A stretch of 64,000 nucleotides of DNA from JBAWWY01 sp037144355 (GCA_037144355.1 JBAWWY010000005.1:1-64000), one strand, 5' to 3'. Shown: positions 27,783-37,020, numbered from the stretch's first letter. The notes: generated by a model from the sequence alone, not told the origin. Translations and numbers: made by a program.

Positions 27783-30323
27783 ATGGCTGATATAAAGCAA
27801 AACTTTTGGGCAATGCCTATCGAAGATGTATTTGGTAACTTGAAAACAAGCAATAATGGAATCACAAATGAAGAGGCTCAAAGCAGGTTGAAAATATATG
27901 GAATCAACGGTATAAAAGAGAAAAAGAATAACAGCGCCATAATTTTATTCATATCGCAGTTCAAGAGCCCTATAATATTAATACTATTTTTTGCTATTGG
28001 ACTTTCGTTTTTTTTGAAAGACACGGTAGATGCGTTGATAATACTTACTATTGTGTTGGCAAGTGGAATTTTGGGATTTTGGCAGGAATATGGTGCAAAT
28101 AACGCTGTGGAAAAACTATTAGCCATGGTACAAATCAAATCTAATATTATTAGAGATGGAAAGGCGATTGAAATTTCAATCGAGAATATCGTTCCTGGAG
28201 ACGTGGTGGTTATCGAGGCGGGGGATTTGATTCCTGCCGATTGCCTGATCATTGAATCAAATGCCCTTTTCATAGATGAAGCTACATTGACCGGGGAAAC
28301 CTATCCTTTAGAGAAAGAGGCAGGAATACTACCGGAAGAGACGGCTCTAGCGCAGCGAAAGAATTCCTTGTGGATGGGCACCCATGTTATAAGTGGAAGT
28401 GGTAAAGCTGTTGTTTTAAAAACTGGCAAAGAAACTGAGTTTGGCCAAATATCCGAGAGGTTGAAACTTCGGCCCACAGAAACTGAGTTTGAGCATGGTG
28501 TAAAGCAGTTTGGATTTCTACTAATGGAAATAACTCTGATGCTCGTGATAGGAATTTTTGCAATAAACGTATATCTGCACAGGCCGGCTTTGGATTCTTT
28601 CCTATTCTCATTGGCGCTTGCTGTAGGATTGACACCGCAATTGCTTCCAGCGATTATCAGCATCAATTTGGCTCATGGTGCCAAGCTCATGGCAAAGGTC
28701 AAAGTTATTGTGAAACGTCTATCTTCAATAGAAAACTTCGGAAGCATGGATGTGCTTTGTTCCGACAAGACAGGAACTCTAACTGATGGAATTGTACAAC
28801 TTCAGGCAGCTTTGGATATTGATGGAAACCAGAACGAAAAGATTCTTCTATATGCATATCTGAATGCATCATTTGAATCCGGATTTATTAATCCTATCGA
28901 TGAGGCAATTAGAACTTATAAAAAATTTGATATCTCAAGCTATAAAAAAGTTGCGGAAGAACCTTATGATTTTATCAGGAAGCGTTTGAGCATTCTCTTA
29001 TCAGAACCAGATATTAAAGCTCCAAATGGCAATAGTCAGATTGTAATTACCAAAGGCGCCTTGCTAAATGTATTGTCAGTATGCACGAAAGCTGAGTTGG
29101 GAGATGGGACGGTAGTAGACATTTCAGAAGCACAAGAGAAGATTCAAAAAAAATATGAAGAATATAGCAATCTTGGGTATAGAACCTTGGGTGTTGCATA
29201 TAAAATCGGCATTGAATCCCTGCATGAGAAAGAACATGAAAAAGACATGATATTTCTTGGATTCATTACATTATTTGATCCATTGAAGGCCAATATTGTG
29301 AAGACAATCAACGAGCTGAAGGATTTGGGAGTGGACCTTAAAATCATAACGGGGGATAATCGCCTCATTGCTGCCAATGTAGTCTCACAAATGGGGATCG
29401 TCGGTGGCAAAATACTCACTGGACCTGAACTTCATCAAATGAGCGACAATGCATTGCTTAAACAGGTTCCAGACATATCTGTATTTGCCGAGGTTGAACC
29501 TAATCAAAAGGAACGCATTATAATTGCGCTGAAAAAAGCGGGTTACGTTGTTGGATATATGGGAGACGGAATCAATGACGCTTCGGCGCTTCATGCCGCC
29601 GACGTTGGTATATCAGTGGATAGTGGTGCGGATGTGGCAAAAGAAGCTGCAGATATTGTTCTTCTTGAGAAAAATTTGGAAGTACTGATTGATGGAGTAA
29701 AAGCTGGAAGAATAACTTTTGCCAATACTTTGAAATACGTATTCATGGCTACCAGCGCAAATTTCGGGAATATGTTCAGCATGGCTGGAGCTTCACTTTT
29801 CTTATCATTCCTTCCATTGTTGCCAAAACAGATATTATTGACAAACTTGCTGACCGATTTTCCAGAGATGACAATAGCCTCCGACTCAGTTGACGATGAA
29901 ATGATAACTAAACCGAGACGTTGGGATATTGGCTTTATTCGCAAATTCATGCTGGTGTTTGGGTTGGTAAGCTCCATATTCGACTATATGACTTTCGGAG
30001 CGCTTATATTTCTTGTCCATGCATCAGAGATCCAATTCCGGACCGGATGGTTCCTTGAATCTGTTATTTCTGCTTCGTTGGTTGTGCTGGTAGTCAGAAC
30101 AAGGAAATCTTTTTATAAAAGTACGCCTGGTAAACTCCTGGCTATTGCCATATTTTCCATTGTTGGGGTGACCTTGCTTTTGCCTTACACACCACTAGCA
30201 ACGGTACTGGGTTTTAAACCACTTCCACTATGGGTTCTTGGGATGTTATTGGCAATTGTATGCATGTATATGATCACGGCTGAAATTGCCAAGAAAATTT
30301 TCTACAAAATAGTAAAATACTAA
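27783..30323 (+). CDS. P-type ATPase, MgtA/P3B-like (probable Mg2+ transport)
   Basis: Cation pump of 846 residues. The N-terminal cation ATPase domain is followed by the actuator motif LTGETYP, the phosphorylation site CSDKTGTLTDG (Asp near 328) and the hinge YMGDGINDASAL. Ten helices are predicted. The helix-4 segment LAVGLTPQLLPAI, followed by LAHGAKLMAK, is that of the MgtA/MgtB group, not of Ca2+ or heavy-metal pumps (no CPC). Mg2+ import is thus likely. ATG 27783 follows GAGGGGAGTTGATA. The leader is too short for an M-box riboswitch and none was seen. The stop overlaps the convergent msr gene by 4 bp. Confidence 0.88.
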   Translation: MADIKQNFWAMPIEDVFGNLKTSNNGITNEEAQSRLKIYGINGIKEKKNNSAIILFISQFKSPIILILFFAIGLSFFLKDTVDALIILTIVLASGILGFWQEYGANNAVEKLLAMVQIKSNIIRDGKAIEISIENIVPGDVVVIEAGDLIPADCLIIESNALFIDEATLTGETYPLEKEAGILPEETALAQRKNSLWMGTHVISGSGKAVVLKTGKETEFGQISERLKLRPTETEFEHGVKQFGFLLMEITLMLVIGIFAINVYLHRPALDSFLFSLALAVGLTPQLLPAIISINLAHGAKLMAKVKVIVKRLSSIENFGSMDVLCSDKTGTLTDGIVQLQAALDIDGNQNEKILLYAYLNASFESGFINPIDEAIRTYKKFDISSYKKVAEEPYDFIRKRLSILLSEPDIKAPNGNSQIVITKGALLNVLSVCTKAELGDGTVVDISEAQEKIQKKYEEYSNLGYRTLGVAYKIGIESLHEKEHEKDMIFLGFITLFDPLKANIVKTINELKDLGVDLKIITGDNRLIAANVVSQMGIVGGKILTGPELHQMSDNALLKQVPDISVFAEVEPNQKERIIIALKKAGYVVGYMGDGINDASALHAADVGISVDSGADVAKEAADIVLLEKNLEVLIDGVKAGRITFANTLKYVFMATSANFGNMFSMAGASLFLSFLPLLPKQILLTNLLTDFPEMTIASDSVDDEMITKPRRWDIGFIRKFMLVFGLVSSIFDYMTFGALIFLVHASEIQFRTGWFLESVISASLVVLVVRTRKSFYKSTPGKLLAIAIFSIVGVTLLLPYTPLATVLGFKPLPLWVLGMLLAIVCMYMITAEIAKKIFYKIVKY

Positions 30324-31327
30324 ATGTGGCAGCTGCCACCACCATTTTTATCAAAATATCTCTGATGATATTCTTCGGCAATCCAAAATGTTGAAGCAGG
30401 GGTTATCTCAGTTACTATAGCCTTATTAAAGTGGCCGGAGTTGTCAAGCTGAAGCTTGGCATCCTCGGCTTCTTCCTTTTGTTTTGACGAATGCGTGAAT
30501 ATTGCAGAACGGTATTGGGAACCATAATCTGGGCCCTGTCTATTGAATTGAGTAGGATCGTGGATTTCAAAGAAAACCTTAAGAAGTTCCTTATAACCTA
30601 TAACTGCCGGATCAAAGACAAGCTGGACTGCCTCCGCATGACCGGTTTCATTTGAGCACACTTGCTTGTATGTTGGATTTTCCGTATGACCGCCGGTGTA
30701 TCCAACTTTTGCATCAATAACACCGATTACTTTTCGGAATTCTGATTCAACTCCCCAAAAGCAACCTGCTGCAAAAGTAGCTATTTCAAAGGCAATGACT
30801 TTATCGTCAAATGCTTCAATCGGTGCTTTCTCCAATTCGTCTAGAGGGTAAAAATCCAAAGCTACTGAATTGAGGCAATATCTAAGGCCGGTTGGCTTTG
30901 GCCCATCTGAAAATACGTGGCCCAGATGACTATCGCATCTTTTACATAATATTTCAGTTCTCGACCTGCCAAAACTATTATCATCGAGTTCATTTATATT
31001 TTCCGGAGCAAATGGCTGGAAAAAACTTGGCCATCCAGTTCCTGAATGAAACTTTGAGTCTGACTTAAAAAGCGGCAGTCCGCATGCGGCGCAAAAGTAT
31101 ACTCCATCTTCCTCTTCGTCGGTTAGAAGTCCGCAGAAAGCCGGCTCTGTTCCTTGCGCTCTAAGCACAATATAAGCTTCACGTGGCAATCTTTTAATCC
31201 ACTCTTCTTTTGACAAGTTCAATTTTTTAACAATCCTAGGTTTAGCTGGAGCACCGTCTTTTCCCAATAGAGAAACAAGACTTGTCTCATTTTGAAAGCT
31301 AGGGTTTACATTTTTATTTTTAAACAT
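30320..31327 (-). CDS. msrBA: Fused methionine sulfoxide reductase MsrB-MsrA
   Basis: 335-residue bifunctional repair enzyme. MsrB comes first (about 40-165), with zinc cysteines in CAACG and CKRCDSHLGHVF and catalytic Cys151 in LRYCLNS. MsrA comes second (about 180-330), with catalytic Cys189 in AAGCFWGVE. MsrB reduces the R and MsrA the S stereoisomer of methionine sulfoxide. This MsrB-MsrA order is the reverse of the PilB-type arrangement but is known in Bacillota. Both catalytic positions are Cys, not selenocysteine. The start at 31327 has GGAGGTG upstream; a longer version to 31363 would read through that site. No signal peptide, so cytoplasmic. Confidence 0.93.
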   Translation of the reverse strand: MFKNKNVNPSFQNETSLVSLLGKDGAPAKPRIVKKLNLSKEEWIKRLPREAYIVLRAQGTEPAFCGLLTDEEEDGVYFCAACGLPLFKSDSKFHSGTGWPSFFQPFAPENINELDDNSFGRSRTEILCKRCDSHLGHVFSDGPKPTGLRYCLNSVALDFYPLDELEKAPIEAFDDKVIAFEIATFAAGCFWGVESEFRKVIGVIDAKVGYTGGHTENPTYKQVCSNETGHAEAVQLVFDPAVIGYKELLKVFFEIHDPTQFNRQGPDYGSQYRSAIFTHSSKQKEEAEDAKLQLDNSGHFNKAIVTEITPASTFWIAEEYHQRYFDKNGGGSCHI

Positions 31328-31495
31328 TGGATTACACCTCCATATTATTAAACGGTTTTGCATACTAATATTTTATGCCCAAAATCACCTAAAATCAAAC
31401 ATGTTAAGATTGTGCGATTGAATTGACATTCAAGAGTGGGGAACATATAGTTATTGATTGTAGAGAACATATTTATTGTGTGAGGTGGAAGTATT

Positions 31496-31699
31496 ATGGG
31501 ATTATTCTTAGGGCTTGTAATAAGCAGTATTGGGCTAGGATATTTTATATATGGAAAGAAAATGCAGGAGCCAAGGTTTTTGTATATTGGGCTTGCAATG
31601 ATGGTATATCCATATTTTTTCAGCAATATAATCGTAATGTTAGCCATAGGAATCATATTGGCTGTAAACCCATTTATTATCGGAAGGTACTTCAACTAG
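31496..31699 (+). CDS. Small membrane protein (67 aa)
   Basis: 67 residues with a GAGGTGGAAGTATT binding site before ATG 31496. Two or three hydrophobic helices (about 1-17, 27-44, 45-62) are joined by a basic YGKKMQEPR loop. Short proteins of this pattern are common in Clostridia and have no assigned function. It lies 48 bp before the QueG-like gene, perhaps in the same transcript. Confidence 0.7.
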   Translation: MGLFLGLVISSIGLGYFIYGKKMQEPRFLYIGLAMMVYPYFFSNIIVMLAIGIILAVNPFIIGRYFN

Positions 31700-31747
31700 A
31701 AAAATCAGAAATAGCCTAAATTTTGATAATTTGAAATGGAGAATTAA

Positions 31748-32512
31748 ATGAAAAATGAATTTGAAGCTTTTGTAATAGAATTTGTGAGATGTTTCAACGA
31801 GAAAAATGAAAGTGGACCTATTTGGAGAGAGCCTTGTTTTGCGTATGCAGATGCATCCGATCCAATGTTCTCAGAATTGAAATCCGTGATAGGTGAACAT
31901 CATAAATTGCCTAAGGATATTATGGAGGATGGGAAGACCGTAATCGCATATTTCATTCCTATTGGCAAGAATATAGCCGACTCAAATATTCCTGGCTATT
32001 TTGCTTCCGAAGAATGGGCAAGAACCTATCTTGAAACTATTGATTTGATTAAATCCATCAATAATGGGCTTAATCATCTTTTTAGCCTTCATGGATGGAA
32101 AATTGCCATGACAGCGGACAACAGAAGTTGGGATCCGGAAACCATGAAATGCAACTGGTCCCATCGGCATGCGGCATACATCGCAGGTCTTGGAACATGG
32201 GGAGTCAACCATGGATTGATTACAGAAAAAGGCGTTTGCGGCAGATTCGGAACTTTGATTACGGATGCCTATATAGAACCAACAAAGAGACCTGAAAAGG
32301 AATACTGCCTATACAAACAAAATGAAAGCTGCAAGCTTTGCGTTAGCGCATGCCCGGTTTCAGCCCTTGATGTTCCTGATACCTATGACAATTGGGCTTG
32401 CAAAGCAGTAACGGATGAAAATGCAGAACATCATGAATCAATTGGATTTGCAGATGTTTGCGGCAAATGCATGTGCGGCATGCCTTGCTCTATGAATATT
32501 TCGGCAAGTTAA
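31748..32512 (+). CDS. Epoxyqueuosine-reductase-like iron-sulfur protein
   Basis: 254 residues related to the QueG family. The C-terminal half carries a dicluster ferredoxin domain, with CKLCVSACPVSALD and CGKCMCGMPC as 4Fe-4S ligands. The middle region (WSHRHAAYIAGLGTWGVNHGLITEKGVCGRFG) is the QueG-like corrinoid-binding core. It lacks the C-terminal HEAT repeats of true QueG and is shorter (about 250 against 380 residues), so it may be a paralogue with a different substrate. GGAG precedes ATG 31748. No queuosine genes are nearby. Confidence 0.8.
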   Translation: MKNEFEAFVIEFVRCFNEKNESGPIWREPCFAYADASDPMFSELKSVIGEHHKLPKDIMEDGKTVIAYFIPIGKNIADSNIPGYFASEEWARTYLETIDLIKSINNGLNHLFSLHGWKIAMTADNRSWDPETMKCNWSHRHAAYIAGLGTWGVNHGLITEKGVCGRFGTLITDAYIEPTKRPEKEYCLYKQNESCKLCVSACPVSALDVPDTYDNWACKAVTDENAEHHESIGFADVCGKCMCGMPCSMNISAS

Positions 32513-32595
32513 TAATAAGCCATCGCTTCTATTTATCAATAAGTAGAAATTAAAACATAGATAATAATGCAGGTATTAAAAGCTGGAGATTAAAT

Positions 32596-32937
32596 ATGAA
32601 AATAGACATAATAAATATCGAAAGCGACCATCCGACCCTGGAAATTGCCAAGGGTCGGATATTGAGCGCCGTGCCCTCAGCCAGGCGCCGTGGATGCAAG
32701 TACATCAAAATCATCCACGGCTATGGCTCCTCCGGAACCGGAGGAGCCATAAGGCAGGCTATGCCTGCCTTCCTGGCCGGGCACAAAACCAGCGGCTTCA
32801 TACGGGACTATGCGGTTGGAAGCGATTTTTCTCAGAATCGGGATCCCGGAGTACGTATTTGTAGCCTCTATCCTGAACTGAAAAAAGATCCGGATTATAG
32901 AAATGGAAACGAAGGCATATCTATAATTGTACTATAA
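32596..32937 (+). CDS. Smr/MutS2-like short protein
   Basis: 113 residues with the Smr-type core YIKIIHGYGSSGTGGAIRQA, matching the HGxGxG loop of Smr nuclease domains, and the closing strand GISIIVL. Smr domains bind or cut DNA or RNA; the usual upstream DLHG motif is not conserved (DIINIES), so activity is uncertain. The start is ATG behind GGAG. Bases 32640-32850 are clearly richer in G+C than the neighbours and carry a chain of perfect inverted repeats (separate entry). The gene precedes the two-component promoter by about 20 bp and has no obvious terminator of its own. Confidence 0.78.
   Translation: MKIDIINIESDHPTLEIAKGRILSAVPSARRRGCKYIKIIHGYGSSGTGGAIRQAMPAFLAGHKTSGFIRDYAVGSDFSQNRDPGVRICSLYPELKKDPDYRNGNEGISIIVL
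32630..32771. repeat. Chain of consecutive perfect inverted repeats inside the Smr-like gene
   Basis: Back-to-back perfect stems: 32630-32639 with 32651-32660 (10 bp); 32666-32670 with 32684-32688 (5 bp); 32687-32696 with 32712-32721 (10 bp, GCCGTGGATG); 32723-32735 with 32738-32750 (13 bp, loop AA); and 32751-32759 with 32763-32771 (9 bp, loop TAT). A further 10-bp palindrome CGGGATCCCG lies at about 32839. The block is G+C-rich in an AT-rich genome. All of it is inside an intact reading frame. Confidence 0.9.
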
Positions 32938-32955
32938 TATAAAAATCACAATCTG

Positions 32956-32987
32956 TTCACAAAACATTCACAAATAGAGTATATATT
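32956..32987 (+). promoter_or_regulatory. Direct-repeat promoter of the two-component operon
   Basis: TTCACA (32956-32961), five bases, TTCACA (32967-32972), nine bases, then a -10-like TATATT (32982-32987). An 11-bp direct repeat in place of a -35 is typical of OmpR/PhoB-family activators. The same motif and spacing recur before the exporter gene at 35246, pointing to autoregulation by the regulator at 33024. Confidence 0.7.
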
Positions 32988-33023
32988 CATATTTAGAAGA
33001 TAAATATTTTGAGAGGTGGCAAA

Positions 33024-33695
33024 ATGCCAAGAATACTTATCGTTGACGACGAGGTAAATATAAGGGCAATATTGAGAAGATATGCAGAACTGGAAGGCCA
33101 TGAAGTGGTTGAAGCCAAAGATGGACTTGAGGCTCTCAATAAAGTCAAAATTAAAGACTTCGATATTATTCTGATGGACATAATGATGCCTGAGCTTGAC
33201 GGATTCTCCGCTTATAAGGAGATTCACAAACTCAAAAAAATTCCGGTAATAATGCTGTCGGCCAGAGGAGAAGAATACGACAAACTTTATGGTTTTGAAC
33301 TTGGGATTGACGACTACGTTGTAAAACCATTCAGCCCAAAGGAAGTCATGGCAAGAGTCAATGCTGTTATTAAGAGATGCGGAGAACCAAAAGTTGAGCA
33401 ACTTGATAAAGCTTCATTTGAGGGACTTGAGATTGATTTTACAGGCCGGGATGTCTTGGTGGATGGACGAAAAATAAAATTGAAACCCAAGGAATATGAA
33501 CTCCTGTTTTATCTTGTGAAGAATAGGAATGTTGCATTGACCAGGGATAAAATATTGAATGGTGTCTGGGGATACGACTATTATCTTGATGACAGGACAA
33601 TTGACGCACATATAAAAGCAATCAGGGCAGGTATTGGAAAATACAGAAAGTATATTGTTACAATGAGGGGAATAGGTTATAAATTTGAAGTTTAA
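33024..33695 (+). CDS. OmpR/PhoB-family response regulator
   Basis: 223 residues. The receiver domain (1-118) has the acidic pair D8/D9, phospho-acceptor D52 in ILMDIMMPELDG, Ser/Thr in MLSARG and the conserved Lys in VVKPFSP. The C-terminal winged helix (about 128-222) ends with TMRGIGYKFE. ATG 33024 has GAGAGGTGGC upstream. The gene overlaps the histidine kinase gene by 11 bp. It probably binds the TTCAYA direct repeats before its own gene and before the exporter genes, given their identical geometry. Confidence 0.93.
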   Translation: MPRILIVDDEVNIRAILRRYAELEGHEVVEAKDGLEALNKVKIKDFDIILMDIMMPELDGFSAYKEIHKLKKIPVIMLSARGEEYDKLYGFELGIDDYVVKPFSPKEVMARVNAVIKRCGEPKVEQLDKASFEGLEIDFTGRDVLVDGRKIKLKPKEYELLFYLVKNRNVALTRDKILNGVWGYDYYLDDRTIDAHIKAIRAGIGKYRKYIVTMRGIGYKFEV

Positions 33696-35151
33696 CTTAT
33701 CAAGTATAAAATTTCGTCTTTGGCTCTACCTGACAATTTTTATTGTCTTTGTCATGGCTGCAATTTGGATGCTCCAGACAGTTTTTCTTGAGCCTTATTA
33801 TGAGTTTGTAAGAACCTCCGATTTAAAAAGCGCCGGCGCGGAGATTGCAAAAGCATATGGTGAGAATGATTTTAAAACTTATGCCGAAGAAGTATCCTAT
33901 AAGGACAATATTGTGATAAACATATTCGACCTACAAGGCAATTCAGTCTACGAGGCTAACAGCTTCGGTATAAGAGGACCGTTTGGCCAAGCTCCAGGAA
34001 ACACCGATGTTCCAAAACAAGTCAAAGAAGGCCAGCAAACATTTCAAAAGGAATTTTTCGCAAATAGCGTTGCTGCTCTAAACAAACAGGACAACAAGGA
34101 AATACTTTTGAAATTCAGCGATTCAAAATTCAACGATCCGAAGTTCGACAGTTCGGTTCTGCTTTATGTTACAAAGGTTGCAGACGGGTATCTCTTTGTC
34201 TCGACGGAAATAAGGCCAATTGATGCAACTGCGAAGATTATTGAGAGCCAGTTGATGATAATAACAATCATTGTGTTTATCTTGGCGGCTTTAATGTCCA
34301 TACTTATTGCGATTTCAATATCCAGACCATTGAGTAAAATAACACTTGCATCAAGAGAGCTTGCAAATAAAAGATTCCCAGATGATTGCAAGGGTGGAAG
34401 CTATGCTGAAACTAGAGAGCTTGCTGAGACGCTCAGAAAGACTGCAGCTGATTTAAACAAGGCAGAGAATCTACGGAAAGAATTCATAGGCAATATTTCA
34501 CATGACCTAAGAACTCCCATGACAATGATCAAAGCTTATGCTGAAGCATTGAGAGATTTGCCAGACGAAACACAGGAACGACGAAATAGCGATTTATCAA
34601 TCATAATACATGAGAGCGACAGGCTGGCGGAAATGATAAAGGACCTACTTGAACTTTCAAAACTTGAAGCGGGCATAAACAATACAGAATTTATGGAATT
34701 TTCCATTACGGATCTTGTTAAAGAGGTTTTAGGAAGCTACAACTTATATAAAAACAGGGATAACTACAATCTGCTATTTGATTACAAGGACAATATTGTG
34801 GTTGTTTCAGACAAAAAGAAGCTTGAACAAGTTCTTCATAACTTAATATTCAATGGGATAATCCACACAGGAAAAGACTTAACCGTTACTGTCAGACAGA
34901 TCAGCTCAAATGATAGAATCAGGATTGAAGTGCTTGATTCAGGTGATGGGATTCCTGATGATAAAATTGATAGCATTTGGGAAAGGTATTTTAAAATCGA
35001 GCAAAATACAGGGCGAACATCTGAGGGAAGCGGCCTGGGACTTGCTATAGTAAAGTCGGCGCTGGAATCTATAAAGTCTGATTTCGGAGTATACAATAGT
35101 GAAAACGGCGGTGCGGTCTTCTGGTTTGAACTAAATCAAAAAAACAATTAG
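33685..35151 (+). CDS. Sensor histidine kinase
   Basis: 488 residues with a TTG start inside the end of the regulator gene. Two transmembrane helices (about 9-31 and 190-212) enclose an extracytoplasmic sensor of about 160 residues with no family I recognise. HAMP (about 213-262), HisKA with the phospho-accepting His at about 273 (NISHDLRTP) and an HATPase domain (GSGLGLAIVKSAL) follow. It phosphorylates the adjacent regulator. Because a MacAB-like exporter and an SLH protein follow under the same type of operator, the signal may be envelope stress or an antimicrobial compound; this is inference. Confidence 0.92.
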   Translation: MKFNLSSIKFRLWLYLTIFIVFVMAAIWMLQTVFLEPYYEFVRTSDLKSAGAEIAKAYGENDFKTYAEEVSYKDNIVINIFDLQGNSVYEANSFGIRGPFGQAPGNTDVPKQVKEGQQTFQKEFFANSVAALNKQDNKEILLKFSDSKFNDPKFDSSVLLYVTKVADGYLFVSTEIRPIDATAKIIESQLMIITIIVFILAALMSILIAISISRPLSKITLASRELANKRFPDDCKGGSYAETRELAETLRKTAADLNKAENLRKEFIGNISHDLRTPMTMIKAYAEALRDLPDETQERRNSDLSIIIHESDRLAEMIKDLLELSKLEAGINNTEFMEFSITDLVKEVLGSYNLYKNRDNYNLLFDYKDNIVVVSDKKKLEQVLHNLIFNGIIHTGKDLTVTVRQISSNDRIRIEVLDSGDGIPDDKIDSIWERYFKIEQNTGRTSEGSGLGLAIVKSALESIKSDFGVYNSENGGAVFWFELNQKNN

Positions 35152-35168
35152 ATAAATAATACCCAGCA

Positions 35169-35211
35169 TTCATATAACTTTCATAACTTGTTCATAATTC
35201 ATAGTTAGAAT
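35169..35211 (+). promoter_or_regulatory. Triple TTCATA direct-repeat promoter of the exporter genes
   Basis: TTCATA at 35169, 35180 and 35191, exactly 11 bp apart. Nine bases after the last copy is TAGAAT (35206-35211), a -10-like hexamer. No -35 is needed in activator-dependent promoters of this class. The motif matches TTCACA-N5-TTCACA before the response regulator. Confidence 0.75.
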
Positions 35212-35245
35212 GAGGTTATGGAAAAATGGATGAGGGGGAATAAAT

Positions 35246-36970
35246 GTGAAAAACTTAGGTGTTATCAAGTCAAAACTTAAAGAAACCATTATAAAAACCA
35301 AGGGAAGTATATTTAGTTCTAAAAAGAGGATAATTATTTCTTCTATTTGTCTTCTGTTAGTAATAGCAGGAGCTTTTTTTGCGTACAAGACAATCTGGGG
35401 AAGCAGCACTCAAGCCTCATTTACAGAAGCAACAGTGCAGAAATCAGATATACAGGTTGTTGTAAGTGGAACAGGATCTGTTGAGCCAATAAATAAATAC
35501 AATATTGTGCCACTTGTGCAAGGGGATGTCGTTTCAGCAAACTTTGAAGAAGGTGACAAAGTTGCAAAAGGTCAGTTGCTTTATGAAATTAACTCGGTGG
35601 ACATGCAAAACACACTTTCAAAAGCTGAAATATCTTTAGAAAAATCAATCATATCATACAACCAGACAGCAGATTCATACAAGAACTTGTCAGTTCAATC
35701 CGATATTAAAGGCAAAGTTGGAACAGTTTATATAGCAAGAAATGACAATGTATCTCAAGGAAGCAAGATTGCCGTTGTTTATGATGACAGCAGTTTCAAT
35801 TTGAAAGTTCCTTTTAATTCAAGCGATGCGGAAAAACTTAAGAACGGACAGAAAGTCAATGTTGTAATTGACACAACTTTTGAAACCATTACAGGAATGA
35901 TTACAAAAATTTATGATTCCGCAAGAGTACTTGCTGGTTCTCAAACAGTAACGGATGTTGAAATCAGCGTTAAGAATCCGGGAGCTCTAAAGGGTGGAAC
36001 ATATGGGACTGTTAATGTGAACGGAATATCCTCCTATGAAGGTGGAATTCTGAATTATATAACGGAAAAGATAATTACTGCCAGTGCTTCTGGAACGGTT
36101 GACCAAGTTTACTGCACTGAGGGACAATATGTTAAACCTGGAAGTATCTTGGCTAAAATCAGCAGCGATTCGGCGGTTAACCAATATAAGAATGATGCGC
36201 TATCTCTGCAGGATGCACAGCTATCCTTCGCAAATACGAAAAAGCAGTTGGACAATTACAATATAACTGCACCAATCGACGGAACAATAATAGAGAAATC
36301 CGTCAAAGCTGGAGACATAATAAATTCATCGACCAACAGCCAAACAGTTTTGGCGGTAATAGCAGACATGACAACCATGACTTTTAACCTATCGGTTGAT
36401 GAACTTGATATCGCTAAAATCAAAAGAGGACAAGTTGTGGATATAACAGCTGATGCTTTGCCAGATGCAAAGTTTACAGGGGTTGTAAACAATGTTGGTA
36501 TCAATGGGGTAACGTTAGATGGAGTTACTTCATATCCTGTTAAAATCATTATCAATAAACCTGTGGGGATACTACCCGGAATGAACGTTTCAGCAAATAT
36601 AGTCGTTGAATCTGCTACAGGGGTAATAAGCATACCAGTTTCAGCGGTGAACAGGGGAAATTTAGTTTATGTAAAAGACGATGGGACGAAAAAAGCTTAC
36701 GTTCCAAAGAGTAGGACTGGCGGTACAAACACCTCAATCAGCAATGCTAACTCTAATAGCAAAAGGACCACGCTTGCTATTCCAAATGGATATATAAGTG
36801 TGGAAGTGAAGCTTGGAATTAGCGATGCTAGCTACATTGAGGTTATTAGCGGTTTGAATGAAGGAGATACTATTCTTGTTCCTGTTGAGCAGGCTGCTAC
36901 TACCACAACTACAACCACCAACACAAGGCAAAATTCATTCCCCGGTAGTGGGGGCCCTCCAGGAGGTTGA
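35246..36970 (+). CDS. MacA/HlyD-like periplasmic-adaptor-type protein
   Basis: 574 residues, GTG start behind GAGGGGGA. A cytoplasmic N-terminus is followed by one transmembrane helix (about 31-50), a barrel-sandwich (lipoyl-like) domain split around a short helical hairpin, beta-barrel segments, and a low-complexity Thr/Gly/Pro-rich tail after 555. It resembles adaptors of MacAB-type ABC exporters found in Gram-positives (YknX-like), where they work with the ATPase and permease encoded next. The first gene of a transcript starting at the triple TTCATA promoter. Confidence 0.87.
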   Translation: MKNLGVIKSKLKETIIKTKGSIFSSKKRIIISSICLLLVIAGAFFAYKTIWGSSTQASFTEATVQKSDIQVVVSGTGSVEPINKYNIVPLVQGDVVSANFEEGDKVAKGQLLYEINSVDMQNTLSKAEISLEKSIISYNQTADSYKNLSVQSDIKGKVGTVYIARNDNVSQGSKIAVVYDDSSFNLKVPFNSSDAEKLKNGQKVNVVIDTTFETITGMITKIYDSARVLAGSQTVTDVEISVKNPGALKGGTYGTVNVNGISSYEGGILNYITEKIITASASGTVDQVYCTEGQYVKPGSILAKISSDSAVNQYKNDALSLQDAQLSFANTKKQLDNYNITAPIDGTIIEKSVKAGDIINSSTNSQTVLAVIADMTTMTFNLSVDELDIAKIKRGQVVDITADALPDAKFTGVVNNVGINGVTLDGVTSYPVKIIINKPVGILPGMNVSANIVVESATGVISIPVSAVNRGNLVYVKDDGTKKAYVPKSRTGGTNTSISNANSNSKRTTLAIPNGYISVEVKLGISDASYIEVISGLNEGDTILVPVEQAATTTTTTTNTRQNSFPGSGGPPGG

Positions 36971-37020
36971 TGAAAATTATACATAAGAATCAACAATAAA
37001 TCCTAATGAAAGGGAATGCA

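Noticed and set aside
30320..31327. Selenocysteine in MsrA, as in some Clostridia
   Set aside because: The catalytic positions of both domains are encoded as ordinary Cys codons and the frame has no internal TGA.
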